From Oleiphilaceae bacterium (GTDB lineage Bacteria > Pseudomonadota > Gammaproteobacteria > Pseudomonadales > Oleiphilaceae): a DNA stretch of 54,318 bases. Location of the stretch: contig JAGXLV010000011.1 of NCBI GenBank assembly GCA_018334495.1, positions 1 to 54,318 on the forward strand, in the 5' to 3' direction. This document shows, one piece after another, positions 26,004-35,321 of this stretch; within the stretch, counting starts at the first letter, position 1, and each line of letters starts with the position of its first letter. The notes beneath the pieces were generated by a model. The model ran no database searches and was not told the DNA's origin. It saw nothing but the letters and a program-made list of their open reading frames with translations. The position numbers and the translations under genes were made by a program.

Positions 26004-26969
26004 TTAACCAATCCGACCGCGTGGGCCGAGAATAAGCCTCAGGCTCTGCCCCGGGTTGTCGGCGGTGCTGACGGTATGGTGATTGACACCCGACTTGCGA
26101 AAGCAATTCTCCAGGGCCTGTTCATGAGCCCTGACCCGATCCTGAAACGCTCGCTGGAAGCGAGGATTTGAGCCGTCGAACCAGATGGGTCCTTCCGGGC
26201 CTGCCACCGCAAAACGGCCGCGACCGGGCAGGTTGAGTTCCAGTGGGTCCACGACCCTCAGGGCGCTGACGTTGTTATGACGGGCCAGGGCGCCCAGAAG
26301 CCCGGCTGTGTTATCGGTCAGTGCCAGGAAATCGCTGATGACGAATATTCGGCTGCCGGTGTGGGCGACTCTGCGAGCCTCCCGCAGTGCGGAGTCGATC
26401 GGACTTTGGTCGTTATCAGCGATGGCGGCCGGTGTGTTTTTCGCATTCGGGTCGTGTTGGAAACGTGCCAGGGCGTCAAGCAATTGCAGTACGTTTTTTT
26501 TGCGGCGGGCCGGACGCAACAGGCTGATATTCGGCCCCGAAAAAACCAGGCCACCGATCTGGTCCCCGGCCCAGAGACCGAGCCAGGCAATAATGCCGGC
26601 AAGCTGGGCGCAGCGCACCTGCTTATAGGCACCCTGGCTGCCAAAAAACAGGCTGGGCCCGAGATCGCAGATCAACAACACCGGGCGTTCACGTTCTTCT
26701 TCGTAAAGCTTGGTGTGGGGCGACTGCCGGCGGGCCGTCACGCGCCAGTCAATACTGCGGATGTCATCGCCGGGCTGGTAGAGCCTGACCTCGGCGAAGG
26801 CCATGCCGCGGCCGCGCCGGGGAGAGGCCTGCTGGCCCATTTGACGGGTGCGCACCTGCTTTGCGCCCGGCAGGCGCAACGCTCTGGCATCCGCCTGCAG
26901 GTGAATCAGGCCCGGCAGATCGATTCGGATTCGGGGTTCGTCGTGCTGCGTGGCATGAATCGCTGGCAT
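26004..26969 (-). CDS. DUF58 protein of the MoxR/VWA operon
   Basis: Soluble protein of 321 residues with the DUF58 core GRGMAFAEVRLYQPGDDIRSIDW followed by RVTARRQSPHTKLYEEERE. A VWA-like fold covers the C-terminal half, where VLLICDLGPSLFFGS stands at the position of the metal-site strand and IFVISDFLAL follows. I chose ATG 26969, which directly follows the moxR stop with one base between them. A TTG at 26996 would overlap moxR by 26 bases. DUF58 proteins pair with MoxR ATPases across bacteria, and the interaction is the likely role; the substrate is unknown. Confidence 0.9.
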   Translation of the reverse strand: MPAIHATQHDEPRIRIDLPGLIHLQADARALRLPGAKQVRTRQMGQQASPRRGRGMAFAEVRLYQPGDDIRSIDWRVTARRQSPHTKLYEEERERPVLLICDLGPSLFFGSQGAYKQVRCAQLAGIIAWLGLWAGDQIGGLVFSGPNISLLRPARRKKNVLQLLDALARFQHDPNAKNTPAAIADNDQSPIDSALREARRVAHTGSRIFVISDFLALTDNTAGLLGALARHNNVSALRVVDPLELNLPGRGRFAVAGPEGPIWFDGSNPRFQRAFQDRVRAHEQALENCFRKSGVNHHTVSTADNPGQSLRLILGPRGRIG

Positions 26970-26970
26970 A

Positions 26971-27933
26971 TCAGGCGCTAACCGGAACACAGTCAATGAG
27001 CCGTTGGATGATTCTGTCCGGGGTCATGCCCTCAGCTTCCGCCTCGAAGGTCAGCAACAGGCGGTGGCGAAGGACGTCGAATGCCATGCTGCGGACATCG
27101 TCCGGGCTGACGAAGTCGCGGCCATCGAGCCAGGCTTTGGCGCGGGCGCAGCGATCCAGGGCGATGGTGCCCCGGGGGCTGGCGCCGTAGGCAGTCCAGC
27201 GTGCGAGTGCGGGGTCAAGGCTGGCCGGGTCACGGCTTGCCAGTATCAGTGCCAACAGGTAATCCTCGACCGCATCGGCCATGTAAATATCGCTGATGGC
27301 CTGGCGGGCTTCGAAAACCTGGCTGGCGGTCACTTTGACCGCCGAGGCCGGGGTGCCCTGGCGGTAATCGTTGCGGGCCAGATGAAGGATATCGCGCTCG
27401 GCACCGGCCGAGGGATAGTCGATTGTCACGTGCATCAGAAAGCGGTCCAGCTGGGCTTCCGGCAGCGGATAGGTGCCTTCCTGTTCAATGGGGTTCTGGG
27501 TAGCCATGACCATGAACAGCCGGTCCAGGGGGAATGTTCGCATACCCACGCTGACCTGGCGTTCGCCCATGGCCTCCAGCAGGGCGGACTGGACTTTGGC
27601 CGGCGCCCGGTTGATTTCATCGGCCAGCACCAAATTGTGGAAGATGGGGCCTTTCTGGAATTCGAACTCGCCGGTTTCAGGGCGGTAAATTTCGCTGCCG
27701 GTGACGTCGGAGGGCAGCAGGTCCGGCGTAAACTGGATGCGGTGGAAATCGCCCTCAATGTGCTCTGCCAGGGCTTTTATGGCGGTTGTCTTGGCCAGGC
27801 CCGGCGCGCCTTCCACCAGCAGGTGCCCGTCTGCAAGCAAGGTAACCAGGATGCGCTCAACCAGCGTTTCCTGACCAATGATTCTTTTTGCCAACTGGGC
27901 TTTCAATTCACCGAACGTCTGTTGAAGGGACAT
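26971..27933 (-). CDS. moxR: MoxR-family AAA+ ATPase
   Basis: AAA+ ATPase of 320 residues that opens the operon. Walker A is GAPGLAKTT at residues 42-50, Walker B is LVLADEINRAPAKVQSALLE, and sensor 1 is MVMATQNPIEQEGTYPLPEAQ. The C-terminal lid carries ARWTAYGASPRGTIALDR with the sensor 2 Arg. MoxR proteins act as chaperone-like motors that mature or activate partners through VWA-domain adaptors. The five downstream genes DUF58, DUF4381, batA, batB and batD supply those adaptors and membrane parts. It is transcribed away from gdhB; the 210-bp divergent gap shows no convincing promoter for either gene. Confidence 0.93.
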   Translation of the reverse strand: MSLQQTFGELKAQLAKRIIGQETLVERILVTLLADGHLLVEGAPGLAKTTAIKALAEHIEGDFHRIQFTPDLLPSDVTGSEIYRPETGEFEFQKGPIFHNLVLADEINRAPAKVQSALLEAMGERQVSVGMRTFPLDRLFMVMATQNPIEQEGTYPLPEAQLDRFLMHVTIDYPSAGAERDILHLARNDYRQGTPASAVKVTASQVFEARQAISDIYMADAVEDYLLALILASRDPASLDPALARWTAYGASPRGTIALDRCARAKAWLDGRDFVSPDDVRSMAFDVLRHRLLLTFEAEAEGMTPDRIIQRLIDCVPVSA

Positions 27934-28143
27934 GAAAGGATACTGCTCCTGAAGTTAACGTTGTCCGGGCCTAATTTCCGCATCTTGCCGGCAAAAATCA
28001 AGGGCTTGACTAGGCTTAAGACATAAGCACGGCTTTTAATCACACCCGGATCGTGAGAAAAGGTATGGTAAGTGCCTGAGCCCGGCAGGATCCGGCTTTC
28101 AATTACAATACGTTCACTCAGTAAATACAGATCGAGGCGCATT

Positions 28144-31100
28144 ATGAATACGCTGACTGTGGCGAGCAAGGATCAGTTTTTTGAACAGTTGGCTGAGGCG
28201 TTCAGTCAAAAAATCGGAAAAACCGAAGCCCGGAAGATCAGCGATTTCGCGGTTCAGCATTTTACTCATTTGCCGCTTGAAGAATTGCTCAGCCGTCATT
28301 TTTCGGATGTTTACGGATCGGTGTTGGCGGCCTGGCAATTTCTGCAGAAGCGCGAAGCGGATGAAACGCCGGTGTCGGTATTCAACCCGGATCTTGAGAG
28401 CGATGGTTGGCAGTCGACTCACACCGTCATCTTTATTCTTCATCCCAATATGCCGTTTCTGATCGATTCCATACGCATCGCGATCAATCAGCGTGACATC
28501 GGCACTCATACCATTTACCACTCGGTGCTTCAGGTTGAGCGGGACGAGGCGGGCAAGCTCAAGAAATTGTGCAAAGGCCGGCCAACCGCGAAAGCCGCTC
28601 CCGAGGCCCTGATCGTAATGGAGATTGACCGCCACAGCGATGAGCAGGATCTGCGTGGTCTTGAAACCATGTTTCAGAATGTCCTCCACGAGGTGCGCAT
28701 CACCAATGCCGATTTCCCGGTGATGAAAAACAAGGCCGGGCAGATCACGGAAGAACTCGAAAACCCCGCTTCACACATTGATCCCGACCAGTGCGAGGAG
28801 GCTTGCGCTTTCCTGAAATGGCTGGCCGAGGATCATTTTACGTTTCTGGGTTACGACGAATTCGATTTTGTTGACAGTAAGGAAGGGGTGATTGTAAAGC
28901 GAGTGCCTGATTCGGAATTAGGTATTCTGCGGGTTCACAACGAACGAGCGGCTCGGGTTCGCCTTGATCAAATGCCCAAGCGTACCCGTGATGAGATGAC
29001 GCGGACCGATGATATCTTTATTTTTGCCAAATCCGCGCAGCGTTCACGGGTTCACCGCCCTGCTTATCCGGATTACATCGCGGTCAAGAAGTTTAATGAC
29101 AAGGGTGAAGTCGTGGGTGAGCGACGCTTTTTGGGCCTCTATACGTCCCGTGTTTACCATGAGCGCCCCCATGACATTCCCTTGGTGCGGCGCAAGGTTC
29201 GTTCCGTGATAGAGCGCTCCGGTTTTGTCGCGGAAGATTACGCCGGCAAGGAGCTGGATCAGATTCTGACCATGTATCCCCGGGATGAACTGTTCCAGAT
29301 TGAGGTTGACGAACTTTGCAAGACTGCCCTGGATATTCTCTATATACAGGAACGTCGCAAAATTCAGTTATTCATGCGTGAGGATGTTTACGGCCAGTTT
29401 GTGACTTGCCTGGCATTTTTCCCCCGCGATATCTACAACACCGAGCTCCGGCTCAAGGTCGAGAGGGTCCTTGAAGAGCGGCTTGAAGCGGAGGATATCG
29501 AGTTCGTCACGCATTTTTCCGAATCGGTTCTGGCGCGGGTTCAATTCACCATCCGGGTGCCCCAGGCCGAGAATCGGCAACTGCCCAGCCAGGAGATTCA
29601 GGAACGGGTCATCGAACTGGCCCAGTCCTGGCGCGACGGCCTGGAAGAGGCGCTTCACGAAACCTACGGCGAGGAGCGCGGCAACGACTTTTTGCGGATG
29701 TACCAAACGGCCTTTCCCGACAGCTACAAGGCGCTTTTTTCGCCCAGGCGCGCGGCCATAGATCTGGAGCACATCAATCAGGTCGCGGTTACGGAAAATC
29801 TGGCCATGAGTTTTTACCGGGCGCTGGAGGAAGATCAGACAACGTTACACTTCAAACTGTTTCATCCCCATGGCCAGTTGCCTTTATCCGATGTTATGCC
29901 GATCTTCGACAAACTTGGCTTTCGCGTGATTGGTGAGCATCCATTCGAGGTGTGTGATTGCAACGACAGAACGGTCTGGATTCACGATTTTTCCTTACGG
30001 GCTTATTCGGGAGGCGTGGTGGATTTGCACCGGATCAAATCGGTGCTGGAAGAATTGTTCCGACGGGTCTGGTATCGCGAGGCTGAGAACGACAATTTTA
30101 ACCGCCTGGTTCTGGCCGCTTACCTGAACTGGCGGCAAATTGCCTTACTGCGCTCCTATGCCCGTTACATGCGTCAGATACGGGTTTCCAACAGCCAGAC
30201 GTTTATTGCCAATACGCTGGTCAAGCATGTGGCCCTGACCGGCATCCTGCTTGAGTTTTTCGAGGTTCGATTCAACCCGGATTGTTATCAGAGTGAGGGC
30301 CAGTCGGCGGCTGCCCAGCAAAGGTTGGAGCTTGAATTCAATGCCGGCCTGGACGAGGTCACCAACCTCAGTGAAGACCGGGTCTTGCGGCTGTCTCTGG
30401 AACTGATGAAGGCCACCGTCCGCACCAACTATTACCAGTGTGATGCCAAGGGCCAGTCGAAGACTTACATCAGTCTGAAACTTGATCCTGCCAGCATTCC
30501 GGACATGCCGTTGCCCAAGCCTATGTTCGAGATTTACGTCTACTCGCCGAGAGTGGAGGGGGTTCATTTGCGCGCGGGGAAAGTGGCCCGCGGCGGGCTG
30601 CGCTGGTCGGACCGGTTTGAAGATTATCGCACCGAAATTCTGGGGCTGGTCAAAGCACAACAGGTCAAGAACGCCGTCATCGTGCCGGTCGGCGCCAAGG
30701 GCGGTTTTGTTGCCAAGAAACTGCCCATTGGCTCGGATCGTGAGGCCTTCCAGAAAGAAGGCATTGAAGCCTACAAGATTTTTATCCGCGGTTTGCTGGA
30801 TATCACCGATAACCTGGTTGAAGGCGCAATCGATCCGCCCAAACAGGTGATTCGCCACGATGCCGACGATCATTACCTCGTGGTGGCCGCCGATAAGGGC
30901 ACGGCGACCTTCTCTGACATTGCCAATGGCCTGGCCAAGGACTATGGCTTCTGGATGGGCGATGCGTTCGCCTCCGGCGGCAGCCAGGGCTACGACCACA
31001 AGAAAATGGGCATTACCGCCAAAGGCGCCTGGGTCTCGGTTGAGCGTCATTTCCGGGAAATCGGAAAGAATCCGGCGGAAGAGGCGTTCTCCGTGATCGG

Positions 31101-33033
31101 CATAGGTGACATGGCCGGGGACGTTTTCGGCAATGGGCTGTTGTGCTCGGACAAGGCCTGTCTGGTGGCAGCCTTTAATCACTTGCATATTTTTATTGAT
31201 CCGGACCCGAACCCTGCCAAAAGCTTTGAGGAGCGCAAGCGCCTGTTCGACCTGCCGCGCTCGTCCTGGACGGATTACAACAGTGAACTGATCTCCGCAG
31301 GCGGGGGTGTTTTCAATCGCAGCGCCAAGTCCATTCCGGTCAGCGACGAAATGAAAAAACTGCTCAACATTGCATCGGATCGTGTTCCGCCCAACATGCT
31401 GATCAGCCATATTCTGAAAGCCAAAGCGGATCTGCTCTGGATTGGCGGTATCGGAACCTATGTCAAGGCGTCGTCGGAATCCCATGGCGATGTGGGAGAC
31501 AAGGCCAACGACAGTCTCCGGATTGATGGCAAGGAACTGGGCTCCAGAATTGTCGGGGAAGGCGGTAATCTGGGCATGACCCAACTGGGACGAATCGAGT
31601 TTGCCCTTGCGGGTGGCCGCCTTAATACCGACTTCATTGACAATGCCGGTGGTGTTGACTGCTCGGATCACGAAGTGAATATGAAGATCCTGTTGAACCG
31701 GGTGGTGGCGAACGGGGATCTGACCGAGAAACAGCGCAACCAACTGCTGGAACAGATGACCGACGATGTGGCCGAGCTGGTGCTGATGAACAACTACCGC
31801 CAGACCCAGGCCATCAGTATTGCCAGTTTTGATGCCGCCAACCGGCTGGAGGAGTACCGGCGGTTGATGCAGACCTTCGAGAGCGAAGGCAAACTGAACC
31901 GTCAGCTGGAATTTCTGCCCGATGAAGAAGTCCTGGCAGAGCGCAAGGCCAAAAAACAGGGGCTGACCCGCCCGGAACTGTCTGTGCTGATCTCCTATGT
32001 GAAAGGCGACTTGAAGCAGGCCTTGCTGGCCGGTGATCTGCCGGATGCTCCGAATCTCACGCGGGAAATGCACAAGGTCTTCCCGAAACTCCTGACTGAA
32101 AAATTCCCGCAGGAGTTGAATGAGCACCAGCTCAAGCGGGAAATTATTGCCACCCAGGTCGCCAATGACATGGTTAACCACGCGGGTATTACCTTTGTGG
32201 AAAGGCTTTCCCGGTCAACCGGCGCTTCGGCGTCCGCCATCGGTCTGGCCTGGATCATCGCCCGCGATGTTTTCCGCCTCGACAACTGGTGGGATAACAT
32301 CGAAGCTCTGGACTACAAAGTGTCGGCGCAACTGCAGATTCGGCAGATGAACGACCTGATGCGCCTCATTCGGCGTTCGGTTCGCTGGCTGTTGCGGAAC
32401 CGCCGCAGTGAATTGAACCTCCAGTCTCACATGGACCGTTTTTCTCAAAGTATTCACGCGATGATGACTGACCTGTCTGACCATCTCGCCGGGCAGGCCC
32501 ACGCGGAGTGGCAGGCGCGGCATGAGAAGCTGGTTGAGCAGGAGATCCCTGATGAACTCGCCAGCGTTCTGGCAGGTACGCAGTATCTGTATTCCGCTCT
32601 GGGCTTTATCGAAGTAAGAGAAGAAACCAAAGTGTCACTGAAGACCGTGGCAAATCTGTATTATCGCCTTGGCGACAGGCTGGAACTTAATTGGTTTGCC
32701 AATGCGATCGCCGACCTGACGCCGCGCTCTCACTGGCAGGCCCTGGCGCGGGAAAGTTTCCGCGAAGATCTGGATTGGCAGCAGCGTGCCCTGACCGCAG
32801 GGGTGCTGCGTATGGCCGGCGAGGCCGGTGATGTGGAACAATGCCTGGAGCACTGGATGGACTATTATGAGCCCATGGTCGCGCGCTGGAAGGATATGCT
32901 TGAAGAATTGCGCAGTGTCCGTGAACCCGAATACGCGATGTTTTCGGTGGCACTGAGAGAGCTGCTTGACCTGGCGCAGAGTGCTCTGCACGGACCCTTG
33001 GTGGCGCAACAGCAGGTGGAGGCAGCAGAGTGA
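28144..33033 (+). CDS. gdhB: NAD-specific glutamate dehydrogenase, large (180 kDa) class
   Basis: Enzyme of 1629 residues converting glutamate to 2-oxoglutarate and ammonia with NAD+, mainly in amino-acid catabolism. The N-terminal 700 residues hold ACT-like regulatory regions. The catalytic core starts near residue 810 with KVARGGLRWSDRFEDYRTEI and VPVGAKGGFVAKK, containing the substrate-binding and catalytic lysines. The NAD-binding part includes VIGIGDMAGDVFGNG (about 985). A C-terminal helical region follows and is typical of the class. ATG 28144 with GAGGCG upstream is the start; the frame is open 24 codons further to a GTG without support. This class is often allosterically controlled, for example by arginine in Pseudomonas. 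Confidence 0.95.
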   Translation: MNTLTVASKDQFFEQLAEAFSQKIGKTEARKISDFAVQHFTHLPLEELLSRHFSDVYGSVLAAWQFLQKREADETPVSVFNPDLESDGWQSTHTVIFILHPNMPFLIDSIRIAINQRDIGTHTIYHSVLQVERDEAGKLKKLCKGRPTAKAAPEALIVMEIDRHSDEQDLRGLETMFQNVLHEVRITNADFPVMKNKAGQITEELENPASHIDPDQCEEACAFLKWLAEDHFTFLGYDEFDFVDSKEGVIVKRVPDSELGILRVHNERAARVRLDQMPKRTRDEMTRTDDIFIFAKSAQRSRVHRPAYPDYIAVKKFNDKGEVVGERRFLGLYTSRVYHERPHDIPLVRRKVRSVIERSGFVAEDYAGKELDQILTMYPRDELFQIEVDELCKTALDILYIQERRKIQLFMREDVYGQFVTCLAFFPRDIYNTELRLKVERVLEERLEAEDIEFVTHFSESVLARVQFTIRVPQAENRQLPSQEIQERVIELAQSWRDGLEEALHETYGEERGNDFLRMYQTAFPDSYKALFSPRRAAIDLEHINQVAVTENLAMSFYRALEEDQTTLHFKLFHPHGQLPLSDVMPIFDKLGFRVIGEHPFEVCDCNDRTVWIHDFSLRAYSGGVVDLHRIKSVLEELFRRVWYREAENDNFNRLVLAAYLNWRQIALLRSYARYMRQIRVSNSQTFIANTLVKHVALTGILLEFFEVRFNPDCYQSEGQSAAAQQRLELEFNAGLDEVTNLSEDRVLRLSLELMKATVRTNYYQCDAKGQSKTYISLKLDPASIPDMPLPKPMFEIYVYSPRVEGVHLRAGKVARGGLRWSDRFEDYRTEILGLVKAQQVKNAVIVPVGAKGGFVAKKLPIGSDREAFQKEGIEAYKIFIRGLLDITDNLVEGAIDPPKQVIRHDADDHYLVVAADKGTATFSDIANGLAKDYGFWMGDAFASGGSQGYDHKKMGITAKGAWVSVERHFREIGKNPAEEAFSVIGIGDMAGDVFGNGLLCSDKACLVAAFNHLHIFIDPDPNPAKSFEERKRLFDLPRSSWTDYNSELISAGGGVFNRSAKSIPVSDEMKKLLNIASDRVPPNMLISHILKAKADLLWIGGIGTYVKASSESHGDVGDKANDSLRIDGKELGSRIVGEGGNLGMTQLGRIEFALAGGRLNTDFIDNAGGVDCSDHEVNMKILLNRVVANGDLTEKQRNQLLEQMTDDVAELVLMNNYRQTQAISIASFDAANRLEEYRRLMQTFESEGKLNRQLEFLPDEEVLAERKAKKQGLTRPELSVLISYVKGDLKQALLAGDLPDAPNLTREMHKVFPKLLTEKFPQELNEHQLKREIIATQVANDMVNHAGITFVERLSRSTGASASAIGLAWIIARDVFRLDNWWDNIEALDYKVSAQLQIRQMNDLMRLIRRSVRWLLRNRRSELNLQSHMDRFSQSIHAMMTDLSDHLAGQAHAEWQARHEKLVEQEIPDELASVLAGTQYLYSALGFIEVREETKVSLKTVANLYYRLGDRLELNWFANAIADLTPRSHWQALARESFREDLDWQQRALTAGVLRMAGEAGDVEQCLEHWMDYYEPMVARWKDMLEELRSVREPEYAMFSVALRELLDLAQSALHGPLVAQQQVEAAE

Positions 33034-33109
33034 TTATCGTCCGGAACGCCATCCTCGCCCGACTGACGGTTGGACGAGTTGGTTCTATGGCCGCAGACCG
33101 CTGAATATT

Positions 33110-34201
33110 ATGCCGGATATTCCACCTTTATTACCGAACAGCCACCAGGCCTTGCTGCGGAATCTGCCGGCGGCGCCTGGACGGCTGGCGCTGTTAGGCG
33201 TAACGGACCCCCGTCTATTGATGGCCCTGCCTGGCGGTGGTCTGGCGTTTACTGAGCATTACGGCGTGTTGCAGCAGTTGAAAGTCCGTCCCGACTGGCA
33301 AGCCGCGTTCGGCTATGAGGATCCCGGCCTGATGCCGGACAGCATGGACTCGGTCGTGGTTTTTATGCCCAAAGCCCGATCCGAGCTGACCCTGAGGCTG
33401 GCTTTGGCGGCTCACCTGCTCCGTGAGGGTGGCCGTGTGATCCTGATCGGTGAAAAACGCGAGGGCATCGCCGGCGCGGTCAAGCAGCTCAAGGCCATGG
33501 CCTCTGACGCGGTTAAGCTGGACAGTGCGCGCCATTGTCAGGTCTGGATGGGAGAACCGCAGCGGCCGGAGTCAATGGGCCCGGCGGTGGCAGCTTTTGA
33601 TATAGGTCAGTGGCTGAGCTGGCATCAGGTCGAAGCGGCCGGCGTCACCCTGGAAGTCGCCGGTTTGCCGGGTATTTTCAGCGAGGGTCGCCTGGATGAC
33701 GGCACCCGGCTGTTGCTCGAAGCTTTGGCTGATATGGACCTGTCGGGTCCGGTCCTGGATTTCGCCTGCGGTGCGGGCACCATCGGTGCCTGGCTGCATT
33801 GTCACAGCGCCGGCAGGCTGGCGATCGATGGCGTAGATGTTCAGGCCCAGGCTGTGTTGTGCGCCCGCCAGACCTATGAACGCGCCGGAGTGAAGGGCGA
33901 GATCCGGGCCTCCGATGGTTTGCCGGCGGAGGCCGGTCGCTACGCCACCATCGTAAGCAATCCGCCCTTCCATACCGGTGTCAAAACCGATCTGTCCATG
34001 ACCACCCGGTTTTTGCAGCAGGCCGAAAAACACCTGGCGGTCAGGGGTGATCTGGTGCTGGTGGCCAATCGCTTTTTACCTTACGCCGAATTGCTGGAAA
34101 AACACATTGGCGCCTGTCGGGTATTGAGCTCGAATGACCGTTATACGGTTTACCATGCCTGTCGTCGCCTCGCGGTCCGGCATCGCAATACTGATGGATA
34201 G
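33110..34201 (+). CDS. rsmC: RsmC, 16S rRNA guanine-1207 N2-methyltransferase
   Basis: S-adenosylmethionine-dependent methyltransferase of 363 residues with the RsmC layout: a degenerate N-terminal methyltransferase-like domain and an active C-terminal one. The SAM-binding motif I is VLDFACGAGTIGAW (about 216-229) and the catalytic motif is SNPPFHTG (about 283-290). LVANRFLPYAELLEKHIG follows, as in RsmC of E. coli. It should make m2G1207 in 16S rRNA in the 30S subunit. ATG 33110 was chosen because upstream sequence in this frame overlaps gdhB and lacks homology. The stop overlaps the start of rlmG, a related enzyme for 23S rRNA. Confidence 0.85.
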   Translation: MPDIPPLLPNSHQALLRNLPAAPGRLALLGVTDPRLLMALPGGGLAFTEHYGVLQQLKVRPDWQAAFGYEDPGLMPDSMDSVVVFMPKARSELTLRLALAAHLLREGGRVILIGEKREGIAGAVKQLKAMASDAVKLDSARHCQVWMGEPQRPESMGPAVAAFDIGQWLSWHQVEAAGVTLEVAGLPGIFSEGRLDDGTRLLLEALADMDLSGPVLDFACGAGTIGAWLHCHSAGRLAIDGVDVQAQAVLCARQTYERAGVKGEIRASDGLPAEAGRYATIVSNPPFHTGVKTDLSMTTRFLQQAEKHLAVRGDLVLVANRFLPYAELLEKHIGACRVLSSNDRYTVYHACRRLAVRHRNTDG

Positions 34202-35315
34202 CCTGGAAGTGGCGGGAATGCGCCTGAAACTGTCTCGCCCGGGCGCTCAAGGCCGAAGCCTGAAAGCCTGGGATGCCGCAGACGAACAGTTGATTGAACG
34301 GGCCCGCGCCGCAGCGGGAACCGGGGGGCGGGTTGCCGTGGTTGATGATAACTTCGGTGCTTTGACCCTGGCCTTGTCCGACCTGATGCCGGTCACCCTG
34401 GCTGACAGTGCCACCCTCGACGCTGCCCTTGCGGTCAGCGGTGGCATTAACGGCATTGCGCCGATGGCGGCGTACAGTTGGCTGGAGCCGCCCGACGCAA
34501 AGTTTGACCTGGTGGTCATGCGGATACCCCGGCAAGCGGACTACCTCGAATACCTGCTCCGCTGGGCCAACGACCGTCTCAGTGATGGCGGTCGCCTGCT
34601 TGCGGGCGGGATGATCAAACATCTGCCCAGCCACAGTGTGAGGGTTTTCGAGAAACTGGTGGTAACCGACAGGGTGTATCCGGCCCGGAAGAAGGCCAGG
34701 GTTGTCGAATGCCTGAGAGGGCCGTCCGGGTTATCAGGCTGGGGAAACCGGTGGCAGGGTTACCAGGAACCCACAACCGGATTAAAAGTACAGGCCTTGC
34801 CATCAGTGTTTGCCAGGGCGCACCTGGATATCGGAACCCGTCTCTTGCTGCCGCTGGTGTTGGCGTTTGCCCGTCAGCTGCCAGCGGGGGCGAAGGTTCT
34901 GGACCTGGCCTGTGGCAACGGACTGTTGGGCTTGTCGGCTCTGAGCGCCCGGCCGGAACTGGAGGTGGTGTTTTCGGATGTTTCGAGCCAGGCGGTGGCC
35001 AGTGTGCGGCGTAATCTGGCGACAAACTTTCCGGGCCGGCCGGCCGCCAGTTACCATTGTGATGGTGTGCCAGCCACTAACGAGCTGTATGACTTGATTC
35101 TGCTGAATCCACCCTTCCATGAACGCGGAACAGTGGGCGACCACATTGCGCTGGGCCTTTTTGATCAGGCCAGCAGGTCGTTGCGGCCCGGCGGCCGGGT
35201 GCTGGTGGTGGGCAACCGGCACTTGGGTTATCACCGCAGCCTGGGCCGCTGGTTTGGCCACTTGAAGCAGCTTCAAGCCGATGCCAGGTTTGTCGTTTTC
35301 GAGGCGGCCCGGTGA
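34194..35315 (+). CDS. rlmG: RlmG, 23S rRNA guanine-1835 N2-methyltransferase
   Basis: Two-domain methyltransferase of 373 residues. The N-terminal domain matches RlmG in LKAWDAADEQLIERA and VVDDNFGALTLAL. The linker includes LPSVFARAHLDIGTRLLLP, where E. coli RlmG has NVFSRTGLDIGAR. The C-terminal domain has motif I VLDLACGNGLLGLSAL and the catalytic NPPFHERG near 304-311. It should make m2G1835 in 23S rRNA. ATG 34194 aligns the N terminus with E. coli RlmG and overlaps the rsmC stop by eight bases. Later ATG 34218 would remove eight residues. The enzyme is similar in build to RsmC, so these are adjacent relatives acting on the two ribosomal subunits. Confidence 0.88.
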   Translation: MDSLEVAGMRLKLSRPGAQGRSLKAWDAADEQLIERARAAAGTGGRVAVVDDNFGALTLALSDLMPVTLADSATLDAALAVSGGINGIAPMAAYSWLEPPDAKFDLVVMRIPRQADYLEYLLRWANDRLSDGGRLLAGGMIKHLPSHSVRVFEKLVVTDRVYPARKKARVVECLRGPSGLSGWGNRWQGYQEPTTGLKVQALPSVFARAHLDIGTRLLLPLVLAFARQLPAGAKVLDLACGNGLLGLSALSARPELEVVFSDVSSQAVASVRRNLATNFPGRPAASYHCDGVPATNELYDLILLNPPFHERGTVGDHIALGLFDQASRSLRPGGRVLVVGNRHLGYHRSLGRWFGHLKQLQADARFVVFEAAR

Positions 35316-35321
35316 TGCGCC

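Noticed and set aside
28006..28109. sigma-70 promoter for gdhB from TTGACT (28006) with TTTAAT (28035), or TACAAT (28104)
   Set aside because: The first pair is separated by 23 bases and the second has no -35 partner at a workable distance, so I did not call a promoter.
30145..32181. 678-codon open frame on the - strand opposite gdhB
   Set aside because: It mirrors the GC-biased third positions of gdhB, has no recognisable domain and no ribosome site. The same holds for long antisense frames at 38364-39788 (opposite mscS), 41756-43231 (opposite mfd), 45139-46347 (opposite gap) and 850-1623.
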